NCBI GenBank assembly: GCA_001936135.1
Contig: CP012810.1
Location: 434,001 to 498,000, forward strand
Reading direction: 5' to 3'
Source: Saccharomycopsis fibuligera x Saccharomycopsis cf. fibuligera
Lineage: Eukaryota; Ascomycota; Saccharomycetes; Ascoideales; Saccharomycopsidaceae
DNA: 64,000 bases
Shown here: in pieces, positions 8,609-19,097 of the stretch
Layout: each line of letters begins with the position of its first letter
Numbering within the stretch: position 1 is the first letter of the stretch
The notes under the pieces: generated by a model
Told to the model about the DNA's origin: nothing
The model's database searches: none
Seen by the model: only the letters and a program-made list of their open reading frames with translations
Program-made: the position numbers and the translations under genes

Positions 8609-10813
8609 ATGCCACGAGATCCATTAATTGCTATTGTTGGAAAGCCTTCCAGCGGAAAGTCCACCACGTATGTTGCTCCATGCCGGTGTGCTATAGGATG
8701 CCTCTTTTCTAACCTTTAAATTTATTTATTGATTCGGCACCAGCATTATAGTAATTTGCTAATTATACTGGTGATAAATCTCCTGAACAACAAACTAACA
8801 GAATTTTGTAGGCTTAACAGTATGTTTCTTTTCAGCCACGATAAACTAAATATCTTATAACACATATAAAATCGCAGCAGCTATGTTGAAGTGTAACTGC
8901 ATGTTCATCTTTTCGGAGCTAAGCGCCAAATTACCAGATTTACTAACATAAACTCATCTATCCAGGTTTAACTGATGCTGGAGCTAAAGTTGGGTCGTTT
9001 CCATTTACTACAATTGAGCCAAATAAGGCAACTGGTATGTGTCTTGCTATTTTCTGTTTTTATATATATTGGATATTTGACGAGGCAATGGACATTGATG
9101 AATTGATAGCGACACGCAGAAAAATTGGTATCTTCCTCTAATACTTTTCTTTATAATAACCAATGGTTTTATTGACTAAAAATTTAATTTCGAGTCATTC
9201 CTCAAAAACGGTTTCACAGAAAATCAAAGTTTTGATATAGCGCCAAAGAAGATAAGAGATGAGTAACATGAAGACCATTAATACAATAATAATTTTACCA
9301 GAAATATGAATTCTTGAACATGGGAAATATCAACCAGCTGATACTCAACTTTTCAAGATTATGAAAACAGTTGGTCATCACGTCATTGCATAGGTAGTTC
9401 ACTGTGTTCAATTATCTCAAGAAAATGAAAATGAAAAAAATGAGTATTGTATGGCTTTGCAAAAATTGAAATAACTTAGCACACTTCATGAATTATTGTT
9501 TAATAATCGTTTTCAATTTCGTGCATCCTGAAGTATTTTTACACATAGCATAATTCACTAAAATCAAATACATAATAGAAGTAAAAGCGCTCCATGGACT
9601 ATATGGTATCATTCAAATCTTTCTATTGGGGTATACTATGTCAGACAGCTAATCTCAAAGTCTATTGAGCCTCAAAGGAAAGGATTTTTCGTACTAACAT
9701 TTCCTAGGTTACCTCCAAGTGCCATGCGCTTGTTCCAGATTTAACAAAGAAAGTCTGTGTAAACCAAACTACGGTGCTTGTAAAAATGGTACTAGATTTG
9801 TCCCTATCATGCTACTTGACGTTGCTGGTCTTGTTCCTGGTGCCCATGAGGGCCGTGGTTTAGGTAACAAGTTCCTTTTTGATTTGTCTACTGCAGATGC
9901 ATTGATCCACGTTGTTGACGTTAGTGGTACCACAGACTCTGAAGGTAAGGCTACTAGAGGTTACGATCCATTAAATGACATTGAATGGCTTCAAGATGAA
10001 ATTAGAAGATGGGTGCAAGGTAATTTAACCAAAAATTGGGGATCGTTGGTAAGAAGACATACTTCGACAAAGTCTACAACGGTAGAAACTTTGCAGAGGC
10101 AGTTCAGTGGTTACGGTGCCAATTTAAGCTTAGTGCAAAAGGCATTAGATAGATTGCCTAGTAATTTACCACCATTGGAAAAATGGGACAATGATACAAT
10201 TACTATGGTTGTGAAAGCATTTATGGCGGTGAAGTTTCCTACCGTGCTTAGTTTGAACAAGATTGATCATCCGGATGCTGACAAAAATGTCAGTAAGATT
10301 GTTCTCAAGTATCCAGAGACAAAAGCTATTTTAACATCGGCAATCACTGAAATTTTCTTGAGAAAATTAGCAAAGCAAGGTTTTATCAAGTATGAAGAAG
10401 GTACAGAATTTGTTGATACTGCGGAAGATTTACCTGAAGATAGCACCCTCAAACCATTGGATGAAAAACTTCAAGAACGAGTAGAAAAGATTAGAGACTT
10501 AGTTTTGTTTAGATTTGGATCTACTGGGGTAGTACAAGTGTTGCAAGCTGCTGCTGAAGTTTTGGACTTGGTGCCGGTTTATCCAGTCAGAAATATCAAT
10601 ACGTTCAGTGGCAGTTCTGGTAATTATGTTTTTAGAGATTGCGTGTTGGTGAAACGTGGTACCCAGGTGGGTAAAGTTGCTAGACAAATCATGGGAGATG
10701 TGACAATTGCTGCTATTGAAGGGGTGGGTGGTATCAAAGTCAGTGAAGAAGATGTGGTGGATACTAATAAGAATGATATTTTAGCCTTCAGATTAGTGCC
10801 TACGGGGAACTAG
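8609..10813 (+). CDS. YLF2: Ylf2-type GTP-binding protein (Obg/OLA1 superfamily), four exons with an 8-nt microexon
   Basis: Exons are 8609-8667, 8812-8819, 8966-9034 and 9708-10813; joined they give 1242 nt and 413 residues. All introns have GTATGT donors (8668, 8820, 9035), TAG or CAG acceptors (8809-8811, 8963-8965, 9705-9707) and branch sites AACTAAC (8793), TACTAAC (8941) and TACTAAC (9692). Exon 1 encodes the P-loop GKPSSGKST; the 8-nt exon completes a Thr codon and supplies Leu-Asn plus the first base of Ser, restoring the conserved order [15 protein letters not shown]. Exon 4 carries [16 protein letters not shown] (G3) and NKID (G4). Residue order and length match yeast Ylf2 (about 405 residues), a cytoplasmic GTPase of poorly known role. 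Skipping the microexon shifts the frame, so splicing is needed. Identification is strong; the third intron (673 nt) is long for a yeast. Confidence 0.9.
8812..8819 (+). other. YLF2: 8-nt microexon of YLF2 (GCTTAACA)
   Basis: The microexon is bounded by TTTGTAG upstream, with AACTAAC ten bases before that acceptor AG, and by GTATGTT downstream. It is the only segment between exons 1 and 3 that I found to restore both the frame and the missing conserved Leu-Asn-Ser. Flanking introns are 144 and 146 nt. Confidence 0.85.
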
Positions 10814-11762
10814 GGGCAACATTTCATATAGTAATAATAAAAATGATAATACAGTTTTCAGTTAGTGCTGACAGCTACAATTGTAGTAAGCATTTAGTTT
10901 TTGTGCTTTTGATTATCTACCGAAAAGAAATAAGGAACGAGCATTTGCTTAAGCTATTTGCGATTAAACAGGCAATAGTGCTATTGTAGCGACAGACGTA
11001 CAGGGATGGGTGGATAGGCTCCTGGGATGATGAATGACTGATGATGTAAATCGTAGGACGAAATTCGGAAAAACGTTAACGTAGTATAATTGACTTACTG
11101 AAGATAGCGAGCTTATTCTAACCAAAAAACTACACCAAACTACAGAGGAAGCGAGATTCACTTAGGCAGAGTTAGCCCAACAAATAATTAGCAGAGCGTG
11201 CGGTTGGGTCAGCGTATTCAATTTTGACTTGGGGAGCACAGCCAAGGCTGTGGTGGTTTGAGACGTGATTCTGATGTTCCGCAATTTCATTGGGCGGCCG
11301 AAGTGAAATTTTTGGTTTTATTATTTGCGGTATTAAACAGCGAAATAGGATCCAAAGAAGCGGATCCAGAGACACCCATGGACACTCAGAATTTGCAGTC
11401 CTGATATGGGTGCTGTCTTGTAGCAAAGGCAATTATATGTAGTTGCGGTTCAGACGATTAAACTACCCAATGGAGAGATAATCTGACGGGATTTGTCGTT
11501 ACACTGCTCGCCGTTGTCGTTGTTGCAGTTGTTGTTGCAGTTGTTGTTGTTTTTGTTGTCGTCGTCGCCCTTATATTACGGCGAGGATTACTCATTGTCG
11601 ATTGAGCCAAGACACATGATCGGGCAAATTTTTCATCTGCAGCGGGGCATAATATAAATACTAAGTCGACGGCCTCGAGCTCCTTCAGTCAATCTTTATG
11701 GCCGGAAATAATTACCATTCTATACTGTCACCACTCTCCAATTTCCCAATAGCCAAAGAAAA
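10814..11762. other. Intergenic region between YLF2 and SER33
   Basis: No gene seen. About 11505-11570 is a GTT/GTC trinucleotide-rich tract. GATTACTCATTG near 11587 is one mismatch from a Gcn4 site (ATGACTCAT), which would suit an amino-acid biosynthesis gene. A TATA-like ATATAAAT lies near 11652. Confidence 0.5.
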
Positions 11763-13190
11763 ATGTCCTCTCCACAACCAATCGGTCAGGGCGTCCAAAA
11801 TTTGTCCCTTGATAGCAACGGAAACGACAATGCTGTTAGCACTTCCCCATCCCAGAACTACCTCAACCTCAGTGGTAGTTATGGCCGCAACCTTGCCAAC
11901 CCAGCCGCTTCTGCTAAGCCAGTCAAGCCATTGAAGCCATTCATTAAGGGTGACATCAAAATCTTGTTGCTTGAAAACGTTAACAAAACTGCTATTGATA
12001 TTCTTACTAAACAAGGTTACCAAGTTGAATTTCACAAGACCTCATTACCCGAGGATGAGCTTATAAAGAAGATCGAAGACGTGCACGCCATCGGTATCAG
12101 ATCCAAGACTAAGCTTACGGAAAATGTTCTTAAACATGCGAAAAATTTAGTTACTATTGGTTGTTTTTGTATCGGTACTAACCAAGTTGATTTGGAATAC
12201 GCTGCCAAGATTGGTGTTGCTGTTTTCAACTCTCCATTTTCCAACTCCAGATCGGTAGCCGAATTGGTAATTGGTGAAATTATCTCATTGGCTAGACAAT
12301 TGGGTGATAGATCCATTGAAATGCACACTGGTACTTGGAATAAAGTTAGCACCAAGTGTTGGGAAATTAGAGGTAAAACCTTGGGGATTATTGGTTATGG
12401 TCACATTGGTTCTCAATTGTCCGTTATGGCTGAGTCCATGGGTATGAATGTTCTTTATTATGACGTGGTTACCATTATGGCCCTAGGTAACTCTAAGCAA
12501 GTTGAAACTTTGGATGAATTGTTGCGTAACTCTGATTTCGTTACTTGTCACGTCCCAGCCACTCAAGATACCAAGAACATGTTGAGTGCTCCACAATTTG
12601 CCATTATGAAAGATGGTGCTTACGTTATCAATGCTTCTAGAGGTACAGTGGTGGATATTCCTGCATTGATCAAGGCTATGAAATCTGGTAAAATTGGCGG
12701 CGCTGCATTGGACGTGTATCCCCATGAACCACCAAAGAATGGTGCTGGACTTTTCAGCAATAACTTGAACCCATGGGTCAGTGAATTGGCTTCATTGCGT
12801 AACATTATCTTGACGCCGCACATTGGTGGATCTACTGAAGAAGCTCAATCAGCTATTGGTGTGGAAGTCAGTACCGCGTTAACCAAATACATCAATGAAG
12901 GTACCTCGGTTGGTGCAGTGAACTTCCCTGAAGTCTCATTGAGAAGCTTGGACTTGGATCAAGAAAACTACGTGAGAGTGTTGTATATTCATCAAAATGT
13001 TCCAGGTGTTTTGAAAACCGTTAACAATATCTTGTCTGGCCATAACATTGAAAAACAATATTCTGACTCCAGATCTGGTATTGCTTACTTGATGGCTGAT
13101 ATCTCAGATGTCAATGAAGCTAAGATCGAGTCCTTGTACAAAGAGTTGAGCAATACTCCGTACAAGATCCTTATTCGTTTGCTTTATTAA
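11763..13190 (+). CDS. SER33: D-3-phosphoglycerate dehydrogenase (serine biosynthesis)
   Basis: The 475-residue protein catalyses oxidation of 3-phosphoglycerate with NAD, the first step of serine synthesis, in the cytosol (family knowledge). After a short Ser/Asn/Pro-rich N-terminus come the 2-hydroxyacid dehydrogenase core, the Rossmann motif GIIGYGHIGSQ near residue 204, the catalytic Arg in NASRGTVVD near residue 293 and the His in TPHIGGSTEEAQ near residue 353. A C-terminal ACT domain (about 400-475, starting near NYVRVLYIHQNVPG) would sense serine. Length matches yeast Ser3/Ser33 (about 469). I found no in-frame CTG among its 475 codons. I cannot separate Ser3 from Ser33. Confidence 0.95.
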   Translation: MSSPQPIGQGVQNLSLDSNGNDNAVSTSPSQNYLNLSGSYGRNLANPAASAKPVKPLKPFIKGDIKILLLENVNKTAIDILTKQGYQVEFHKTSLPEDELIKKIEDVHAIGIRSKTKLTENVLKHAKNLVTIGCFCIGTNQVDLEYAAKIGVAVFNSPFSNSRSVAELVIGEIISLARQLGDRSIEMHTGTWNKVSTKCWEIRGKTLGIIGYGHIGSQLSVMAESMGMNVLYYDVVTIMALGNSKQVETLDELLRNSDFVTCHVPATQDTKNMLSAPQFAIMKDGAYVINASRGTVVDIPALIKAMKSGKIGGAALDVYPHEPPKNGAGLFSNNLNPWVSELASLRNIILTPHIGGSTEEAQSAIGVEVSTALTKYINEGTSVGAVNFPEVSLRSLDLDQENYVRVLYIHQNVPGVLKTVNNILSGHNIEKQYSDSRSGIAYLMADISDVNEAKIESLYKELSNTPYKILIRLLY

Positions 13191-13978
13191 GCATTTTGTG
13201 TTCTTTCTGACACTAGCACTTTTGCACTTTTTCTTTCTTGCTTCAACGTGTTTTGTATTGAAACTGTTTGTTAGAAAACTACTAAAAAAGAAAAAAAGAA
13301 AAAATTCACAAAACATACAAAAAAAAAATCAAAATATTTCCATAAAAACACGCAAATAACTTTGCACAATTTTCCAATTCGTTTACTTTTTATTTAATTT
13401 TATCGTTCTCTTCTTATTTCACTGCTTTTGCCCATTTTATTTACTTTTTTTTACTTGTGTAATTATCTTTAGTTCAACCCAAAGGAGTTCATGTTTCTAC
13501 TCTATATAGCACAGTTACTAATAATATAGGCGTTTTTAGATGTTTTTAACCGTTATTGCAAGTAGCGTTTTTTGTACTATCGTTATAGGCTTTTCGCTCC
13601 AATGTGGACAAGCAGCTTCACCGTAGCCTAACTGCCTATATAAAGCGTACACCAAAATGAAGCCAATGTGCTTCACGGACCGCACTCAGCTTGACCAAGA
13701 CTTTGTCCACATATAACCACCAACAAAGCTAAATAATCGACAAGCTGGATTGCCATGTCTATATATATGTATATATATATATGATACACTCCTGAATTGA
13801 TCTGGGTATGTGCTCCTAACATCTATCACATGACCACTGATCGAAGCAAAAATAGCCAGAAACTGCAAAAGAAAGAAAAATCTCAAATCGACTTTTTCAG
13901 TCGCCGGGGACCAAGAGAAAGGAAAGCGTCTGGGACAACCAATCATTGCACTCCAACAAAACACACCCACCTCCCACG
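13191..13978. other. Intergenic region between SER33 and DLD2
   Basis: A/T-rich terminator region of SER33, then the DLD2 promoter. A (TA)n-like tract is at about 13758-13781 and a TATATAAAG sequence near 13637. No gene recognised. Confidence 0.55.
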
Positions 13979-15610
13979 ATGAAGCTGGTTCTTAGATCGC
14001 GTGCCTTGTGGGCTACTGCTCAGAGATCTGCTCGTCTTACTTCGGGCTTGTCTCTTGCCAAAACTGCCCCAACTTTGAGTTCTGCTCTTTATAGACAGCA
14101 ACCACAGCGCCGCTGCTATGCTGCGAAAACCAAAAAACCCGTGGCTCTCACCGCTGAGTCATACACAACCGTTGTCAGAAACGAGAACTTCAAGCAACTT
14201 GAGGCAGAAGATTTGGAATTTTTCAAGTCGGTGCTCAATAATGACAATAACGCCATCATTCAAGGTAAAGAAGATTTGGACTTTTACAATGAGGATTACA
14301 TGAGAAAATACAAAGGTCAGTCCAAGCTTGTACTTAAGCCGAAAACCACTCAACAAGTTTCACAAATCATTAAGTACTGTAACGAGAAAAAACTTGCAGT
14401 TGTACCACAAGGTGGTAACACTGGTCTTGTTGGCGGATCTGTGCCTATCTTTGACGAGATTGTGCTTTCATTAAGCGGGTTAAACAAGATCAGGTCATTT
14501 GATAAAGTCAGTGGTATTTTTAAAGCTGATGCGGGGCTTATCTTGGAAAACGCTGACAACTATCTTGCTGAGCATGGATATATTTTCCCGCTTGATTTGG
14601 GAGCTAAAGGTTCATGTCATGTTGGTGGTACCATTGCCACCAATGCCGGTGGGTTGAGATTGCTTCGTTACGGATCATTGCATGGTACAGTGCTTGGGCT
14701 TGAAGTGGTGTTGGCAGATGGTACTATTGTTGACTCTTTGCATTCTTTGAGAAAAGATAATACTGGGTACGATTTGAAACAACTTTTCATTGGTTCTGAA
14801 GGTACCTTGGGGGTGATTACTGGGTTTTCGATCTTGTGTCCACCTCGTCCTAAATCGCAAAACATTGCCTTTTTGGGTGTGGAATCTTATGAAGCAGTAC
14901 AAAAGGCTTTTATTGAAGCTAAGAGCAGCTTATCTGAAATCTTGTCTGCTTTTGAATTCATGGATCACAAATCCCAAGAGTTAGTTAAGTTGCATAACAA
15001 AGTTGACCATCCATTGGAAGAGCCATATCCATTCTATGTGTTGATTGAGACCTCCGGTTCCAATAAAGACCACGATGATGCCAAGTTGGAAAAATTCTTG
15101 GAAGACGCAATGGAAAAAGAAATTGTTGCTGATGGTATTGTTGCCCAGGATAACACCCAGTTGATGAACTTGTGGACCTGGAGAGAGCATATTCCTGAAG
15201 CATCTCAAGCCAATGGTGGTGTCTACAAATACGACGTTTCTTTACCATTGGAGGTGCTCTACGATCTTATTCCTGCTGTTGAAGCTAAATTGCAAGAAGC
15301 TAACTTGATTGGTGAAACCGATGAATACCCAGTGATTGCTCCTATTGGATATGGGCACGTTGGTGACGGTAACTTGCACTTGAATGTCGCTGTGAGAAGA
15401 TACAGCAAGGAAGTTGAAAAGGCAATTGAGCCATTTGTGTACGAATGGATCCAATCCAAAAATGGGTCTATTTCTGCTGAGCATGGGCTTGGCTTTCAAA
15501 AGAAGAACTACATTGGCTACAGCAAGAGCGAGAACGAGATCAAATTGATTAAGCAGCTCAAGCAACACTACGACCCTAACGGCATTCTCAATCCTTACAA
15601 GTATGTGTAG
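13979..15610 (+). CDS. DLD2: D-lactate / D-2-hydroxyglutarate dehydrogenase, FAD-linked (Dld2/Aip2 type)
   Basis: Starting at the ATG at 13979 gives 543 residues with a basic mitochondrial presequence ([20 protein letters not shown]). The frame is open upstream, but only from a TTG. The FAD-binding PCMH domain follows ([16 protein letters not shown] near residue 141, with [10 protein letters not shown] near 215), then the oxidase C-domain with [14 protein letters not shown] near residue 457 and [16 protein letters not shown] near 499, whose His residues bind metal in this family. S. cerevisiae Dld2 (about 530 residues) oxidises D-2-hydroxyglutarate using pyruvate as acceptor and D-lactate. 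Dld3 is the other candidate, but it lacks a presequence. Confidence 0.9.
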   Translation: MKLVLRSRALWATAQRSARLTSGLSLAKTAPTLSSALYRQQPQRRCYAAKTKKPVALTAESYTTVVRNENFKQLEAEDLEFFKSVLNNDNNAIIQGKEDLDFYNEDYMRKYKGQSKLVLKPKTTQQVSQIIKYCNEKKLAVVPQGGNTGLVGGSVPIFDEIVLSLSGLNKIRSFDKVSGIFKADAGLILENADNYLAEHGYIFPLDLGAKGSCHVGGTIATNAGGLRLLRYGSLHGTVLGLEVVLADGTIVDSLHSLRKDNTGYDLKQLFIGSEGTLGVITGFSILCPPRPKSQNIAFLGVESYEAVQKAFIEAKSSLSEILSAFEFMDHKSQELVKLHNKVDHPLEEPYPFYVLIETSGSNKDHDDAKLEKFLEDAMEKEIVADGIVAQDNTQLMNLWTWREHIPEASQANGGVYKYDVSLPLEVLYDLIPAVEAKLQEANLIGETDEYPVIAPIGYGHVGDGNLHLNVAVRRYSKEVEKAIEPFVYEWIQSKNGSISAEHGLGFQKKNYIGYSKSENEIKLIKQLKQHYDPNGILNPYKYV

Positions 15611-16170
15611 GCAAAAGCAGCTTGTGAAAGATATTCAAGCTTGTGATAAGGCTGGTTGAGCCAGCGCAAAGCTTGTGAAGCTTATAAAGCTTGTTTGGAG
15701 AACAGCAAGCAAGTATATATATTTATATATATAGACAGATAGACAAACCAGCATAGATAGACAAACCCTGACAGGGGCGCAACAATGTAATGCCAAATGA
15801 AATATTCCCTGAATGCCATCCAGTGTATCGACTCTGTTTGTATAACTTCCGCTAATTACTGCAAGATGCAATTGGCTGGCAATAGGTGCACGTGCCCTCG
15901 TAGTTAAAGGTTCCGGAGAGCCCTTTTTTTATTTTTCTTTATTTTTTCTGTATTTCTTTTTCTTGACTTCTTTCCTTTCTTTCCACGCTTCAGATCACTA
16001 CTGCGCCCTAACTGACTGATTGAGATTGATTGAACCGCACTGACAGCGATTAAGTGGTCCTGCTGGCTAAGACAAGCCCCCATATATTCTGATATAGTAT
16101 ATAAATATACTTACTCACCTACATTTCCATATTTTCTTATCCCTACCCGCTCATCATCACTGCACACAAC
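15611..16170. other. Intergenic region between DLD2 and IZH3
   Basis: Contains a short TATA-rich tract (about 15714-15732) next to imperfect GATAGACA repeats, a T-rich stretch near 15925-15965, and a TATA box (TATATAAATA) near 16099 serving IZH3. No zinc-response element recognised. Confidence 0.55.
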
Positions 16171-18096
16171 ATGTCCTTTCAGCAAACTGCAACCACCGCT
16201 ACTACCACGAAAGCGTACAAACTCAGCGCTTCTGAGGCCATCAGGATAAACAATATCACCATTGACAATCACACTGACAGCGACAATGAAATCGTTGATG
16301 CCAATAGTAACGACAATGGCAGCAATGACAACAGCGGCAATAGCAGCAACCTAGCCACATCGTCGTCATTAGCACCGCCATCCACAACTGTTAAGCGCAG
16401 AAGAAGAGGCAGCAGTGTTTCCGTGCTACAGAACTTGAAGAATGGTGACGTCGCTTTGCTTGAAGAAGACTTACTTAGCACTATTGACAACTTTTTAGAA
16501 AAGCTTGAACAGAAACTCGATACTTTTGAGCACTACTTTGTGTCAAGAAGATCTAGTGCTGGTAGCAGTAACGATAACAACAGAAAGACAAATCAAAAAT
16601 CGGCAACGACAGCAACATCAGCACCAACGAACCAGGCCCTTGCTAATGCGGTTGCTGATGCTGATGCTATTGCCGCCAGCAAGAAACAACTAAACGAGGA
16701 TGATTTGCATAGGTTTTACGAGTCTCTTAAACTTATGAAGAAGTCACTTCTCGAGTCAACTTCTTCTAAGCTAGAAACAATCAATAATTTTTTCAACGAA
16801 AACTATACTGCCTTGTTCCATTCGTTGTCCTCATCATTGTTCCAAGCTTCACCTCCACCAGACTTGGCCGTCAAGAGCTCAGTGCACGAGCAAATTCTAA
16901 CCGGTTTAGAGTACCTCGAACACAAGCTTAACCGTTTGGATCAGCTCATTGGCAATTTCCAGCCAAAATTTAACATTGATTACCTTAACTATTACAACTA
17001 CGACTTGGCTGTTGAAACTGGCTTGAGACAATACTTGCACTACTATCAATTACCATTCTTGTGGAGAGAAAATAGATTCATCATCAATGGTTACCGTTTT
17101 TACAACCAGCGCACTACGTTGGTCAAAAGTATATTTTCATTTCCTTTTCATAATGAGACTTCCAATATTTGGTCCCACTTTCTTGGCTTTTTCTTAGTTT
17201 TATTCCTTTCTATTCACCATTTTCCATCCAGTGAAGCATACAACAATGCAATCTCTTGGGTGGACCATGTTTTTGTTTACATTTTCCTTGCTGCTGCTTT
17301 GAACTGTTTGCTTTCCTCTACATTTTGGCACACATTTACTGGTACAGCAGATATGCCATTCAGAAATCGTTGTGTGTGTGTTGACTACACCGGTATCACT
17401 GTTTTGATCAGTGCTTCTATCATTAGTGTTGAGTATGCTGCTTTATATTACTATGTCAAGGCTCAAATCTTCTTTGTTTGTTTGACTTGTACTTTAGCTT
17501 GTCTAGGTTTTTACTTGAACTGGTCTCCACATTTTGATAGACCAGAAAGCAGACCCTTGCGGATTTGCTTCTTTGTGCTTTTAGCGGCTTCTGGGGCAAC
17601 TTGTTTTGTGTTTTTGGGTTTTTACAAAGGCTTTGTCCACAGTTTTAAGTATTTTGCCCCATTGCTTGTTTCGTTTGCTTCTTATGCTACTGGTGTCATT
17701 TTTTACAGTTTGTTGATCCCAGAAAGATGGAGATCCGATGTGGTCTTAGACGAATGCTTGCCAGATACTAATTGTTTATATCAAACCATTAATGAAGAAA
17801 TGAGAATGGCTAAAGTCTTGTCACCAGAAACTTCCATGGATGAGAAAGATAAAATTATAGATGAAGATTGCCATTGCGAAAACTTGATTGATAAAAAGTT
17901 TTTGGAAAAACATTTCCTTAGTGAACCAAACAAGACGGAGAAAAATGGCACTTTTTGGTCATTATGGTGGGTTGATTATGTTTTTGCATCGCATACGCTA
18001 TGGCATATCTTTGTGCTTTTTGGCATTTTAGGACACTATTATGCCATATTAGATATGTACTCCAAGATTGAGATTAATAAACCATTGGTTGTTTGA
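16171..18096 (+). CDS. IZH3: Izh3-like PAQR-family seven-helix membrane protein
   Basis: The 641-residue protein has a soluble Thr/Ser/Asn-rich N-terminal half (about 1-320, with coiled stretches), then a PAQR/hemolysin-III domain of seven membrane segments. Family motifs are HNETSNIWSHFLGFF near residue 326, STFWHTFTG near 387 and ASHTLWHIFVLFG near 605; the Ser/Asp/His residues form the zinc-dependent hydrolase-like site of PAQR proteins. The long N-terminus is characteristic of Izh3 among yeast Izh proteins (S. cerevisiae Izh3 is about 543 residues), with roles in sterol and zinc homeostasis. The loop before the last helix is acidic and Cys/His-bearing (DEDCHCEN). Confidence 0.88.
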   Translation: MSFQQTATTATTTKAYKLSASEAIRINNITIDNHTDSDNEIVDANSNDNGSNDNSGNSSNLATSSSLAPPSTTVKRRRRGSSVSVLQNLKNGDVALLEEDLLSTIDNFLEKLEQKLDTFEHYFVSRRSSAGSSNDNNRKTNQKSATTATSAPTNQALANAVADADAIAASKKQLNEDDLHRFYESLKLMKKSLLESTSSKLETINNFFNENYTALFHSLSSSLFQASPPPDLAVKSSVHEQILTGLEYLEHKLNRLDQLIGNFQPKFNIDYLNYYNYDLAVETGLRQYLHYYQLPFLWRENRFIINGYRFYNQRTTLVKSIFSFPFHNETSNIWSHFLGFFLVLFLSIHHFPSSEAYNNAISWVDHVFVYIFLAAALNCLLSSTFWHTFTGTADMPFRNRCVCVDYTGITVLISASIISVEYAALYYYVKAQIFFVCLTCTLACLGFYLNWSPHFDRPESRPLRICFFVLLAASGATCFVFLGFYKGFVHSFKYFAPLLVSFASYATGVIFYSLLIPERWRSDVVLDECLPDTNCLYQTINEEMRMAKVLSPETSMDEKDKIIDEDCHCENLIDKKFLEKHFLSEPNKTEKNGTFWSLWWVDYVFASHTLWHIFVLFGILGHYYAILDMYSKIEINKPLVV

Positions 18097-19097
18097 ACAT
18101 TTGAACACTAAAGTTCAAGATTAATATTATCCCTGAATTTACAGGTTTCATATCCAATTCACACTCAAAATTCAAAATTCAAAATTCAAAATTCAAAATT
18201 CAAAATTCATTTCAGGTTTTAAAATCCAGAAAGATTTTCATGATAAACGTTTGTTTTATGATGTTTTGACTATATAACGTTTTTTAGTCATTTTTACTGC
18301 TTGTTTTTGTTCTTTGTGTATATAGCCACTCACTTATTTCACTTTTGCATCATTTTCGATTTGCACCTCATCATTATCGCATATTTTGCTACCGTTTTGT
18401 TCTAACCTCTCTGTTATTATTATTTTTTATCACTTCTGCTTATAAACTATTAGTTTCTTTTCTTTTGTCTGTTTTGTCTCTTACCCTTTTATTTTTTGTT
18501 TTAATTCTGTGTTACATACAATTGCTTATATTTTCAGTTTTTTACTATTCAAATAGCCTGCTAATTTGTTCTACCTGGCATGTTTTTTATCTTGGTTCGG
18601 TCTGTGCTCTAATATACATTTGTTCTCTGTTTTTTCGTTGTTGTTGTTGTTGTTTTTTTGTTTCTTGTTTTTGTTCTTTGTTTTTTTGTTTTTTGTTTTT
18701 TGTTCTTTGTTTTTTTTTCTGAACGAAGCCTGTAAACAATTAGCATCAATACGCTATGAGAGGCTACAAATTACTTTTAATGGCAAACTTATTGAAAGTT
18801 TCTATTATGCTTCCACTGATAATGAACGCCAATTGCGTTTTGATTCAAAACTTGAATTCTCGATATTAATTGCTTGACAGTTTTTGAGTAAGTCGCCTCC
18901 ATGCACTTGCTTTTAGTGGGCATAGTTATGATGCAATAATATTGTTAAAACTTAGAAACATTTGCTACTTTACAACAGCGTCACCAATTACTCAAAATAA
19001 TTGTTACATTGTATATTTATGCCAAAATGCTACACAAAGCAGCACCCAAATTACAAAAATAAAACTTAATAAATACTAGTGAACTACTCTCCAAAAA
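18097..19097. other. Convergent intergenic region between IZH3 and ESF2
   Basis: Starts with a 7-bp tandem repeat (listed separately), then ~600 bases of extremely T-rich sequence (18345-18720) whose Phe/Leu-rich open frames are not credible genes. No RNA gene recognised. Confidence 0.6.
18165..18209. repeat. 7-bp tandem repeat (TCAAAAT), about six copies
   Basis: The unit repeats without visible interruption in the IZH3 3' region about 70 bases after the stop. As RNA it would give regularly spaced AAAAUUC elements. It is probably a simple minisatellite. Confidence 0.9.

Noticed and set aside
9080-9300. C/D snoRNA in YLF2 intron 3
   Set aside because: GATGA-like boxes occur, but no CTGA box at a suitable distance and no flanking stem were found.
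9719-10813. A free-standing 364-codon gene beginning inside the GTPase
   Set aside because: It starts at GTG and lacks the P-loop; spliced exons upstream supply the conserved N-terminus, so this is exon 4 of YLF2.
13946-13978. An N-terminal extension of DLD2
   Set aside because: The extension begins with TTG, not ATG; the ATG at 13979 starts a typical mitochondrial presequence.
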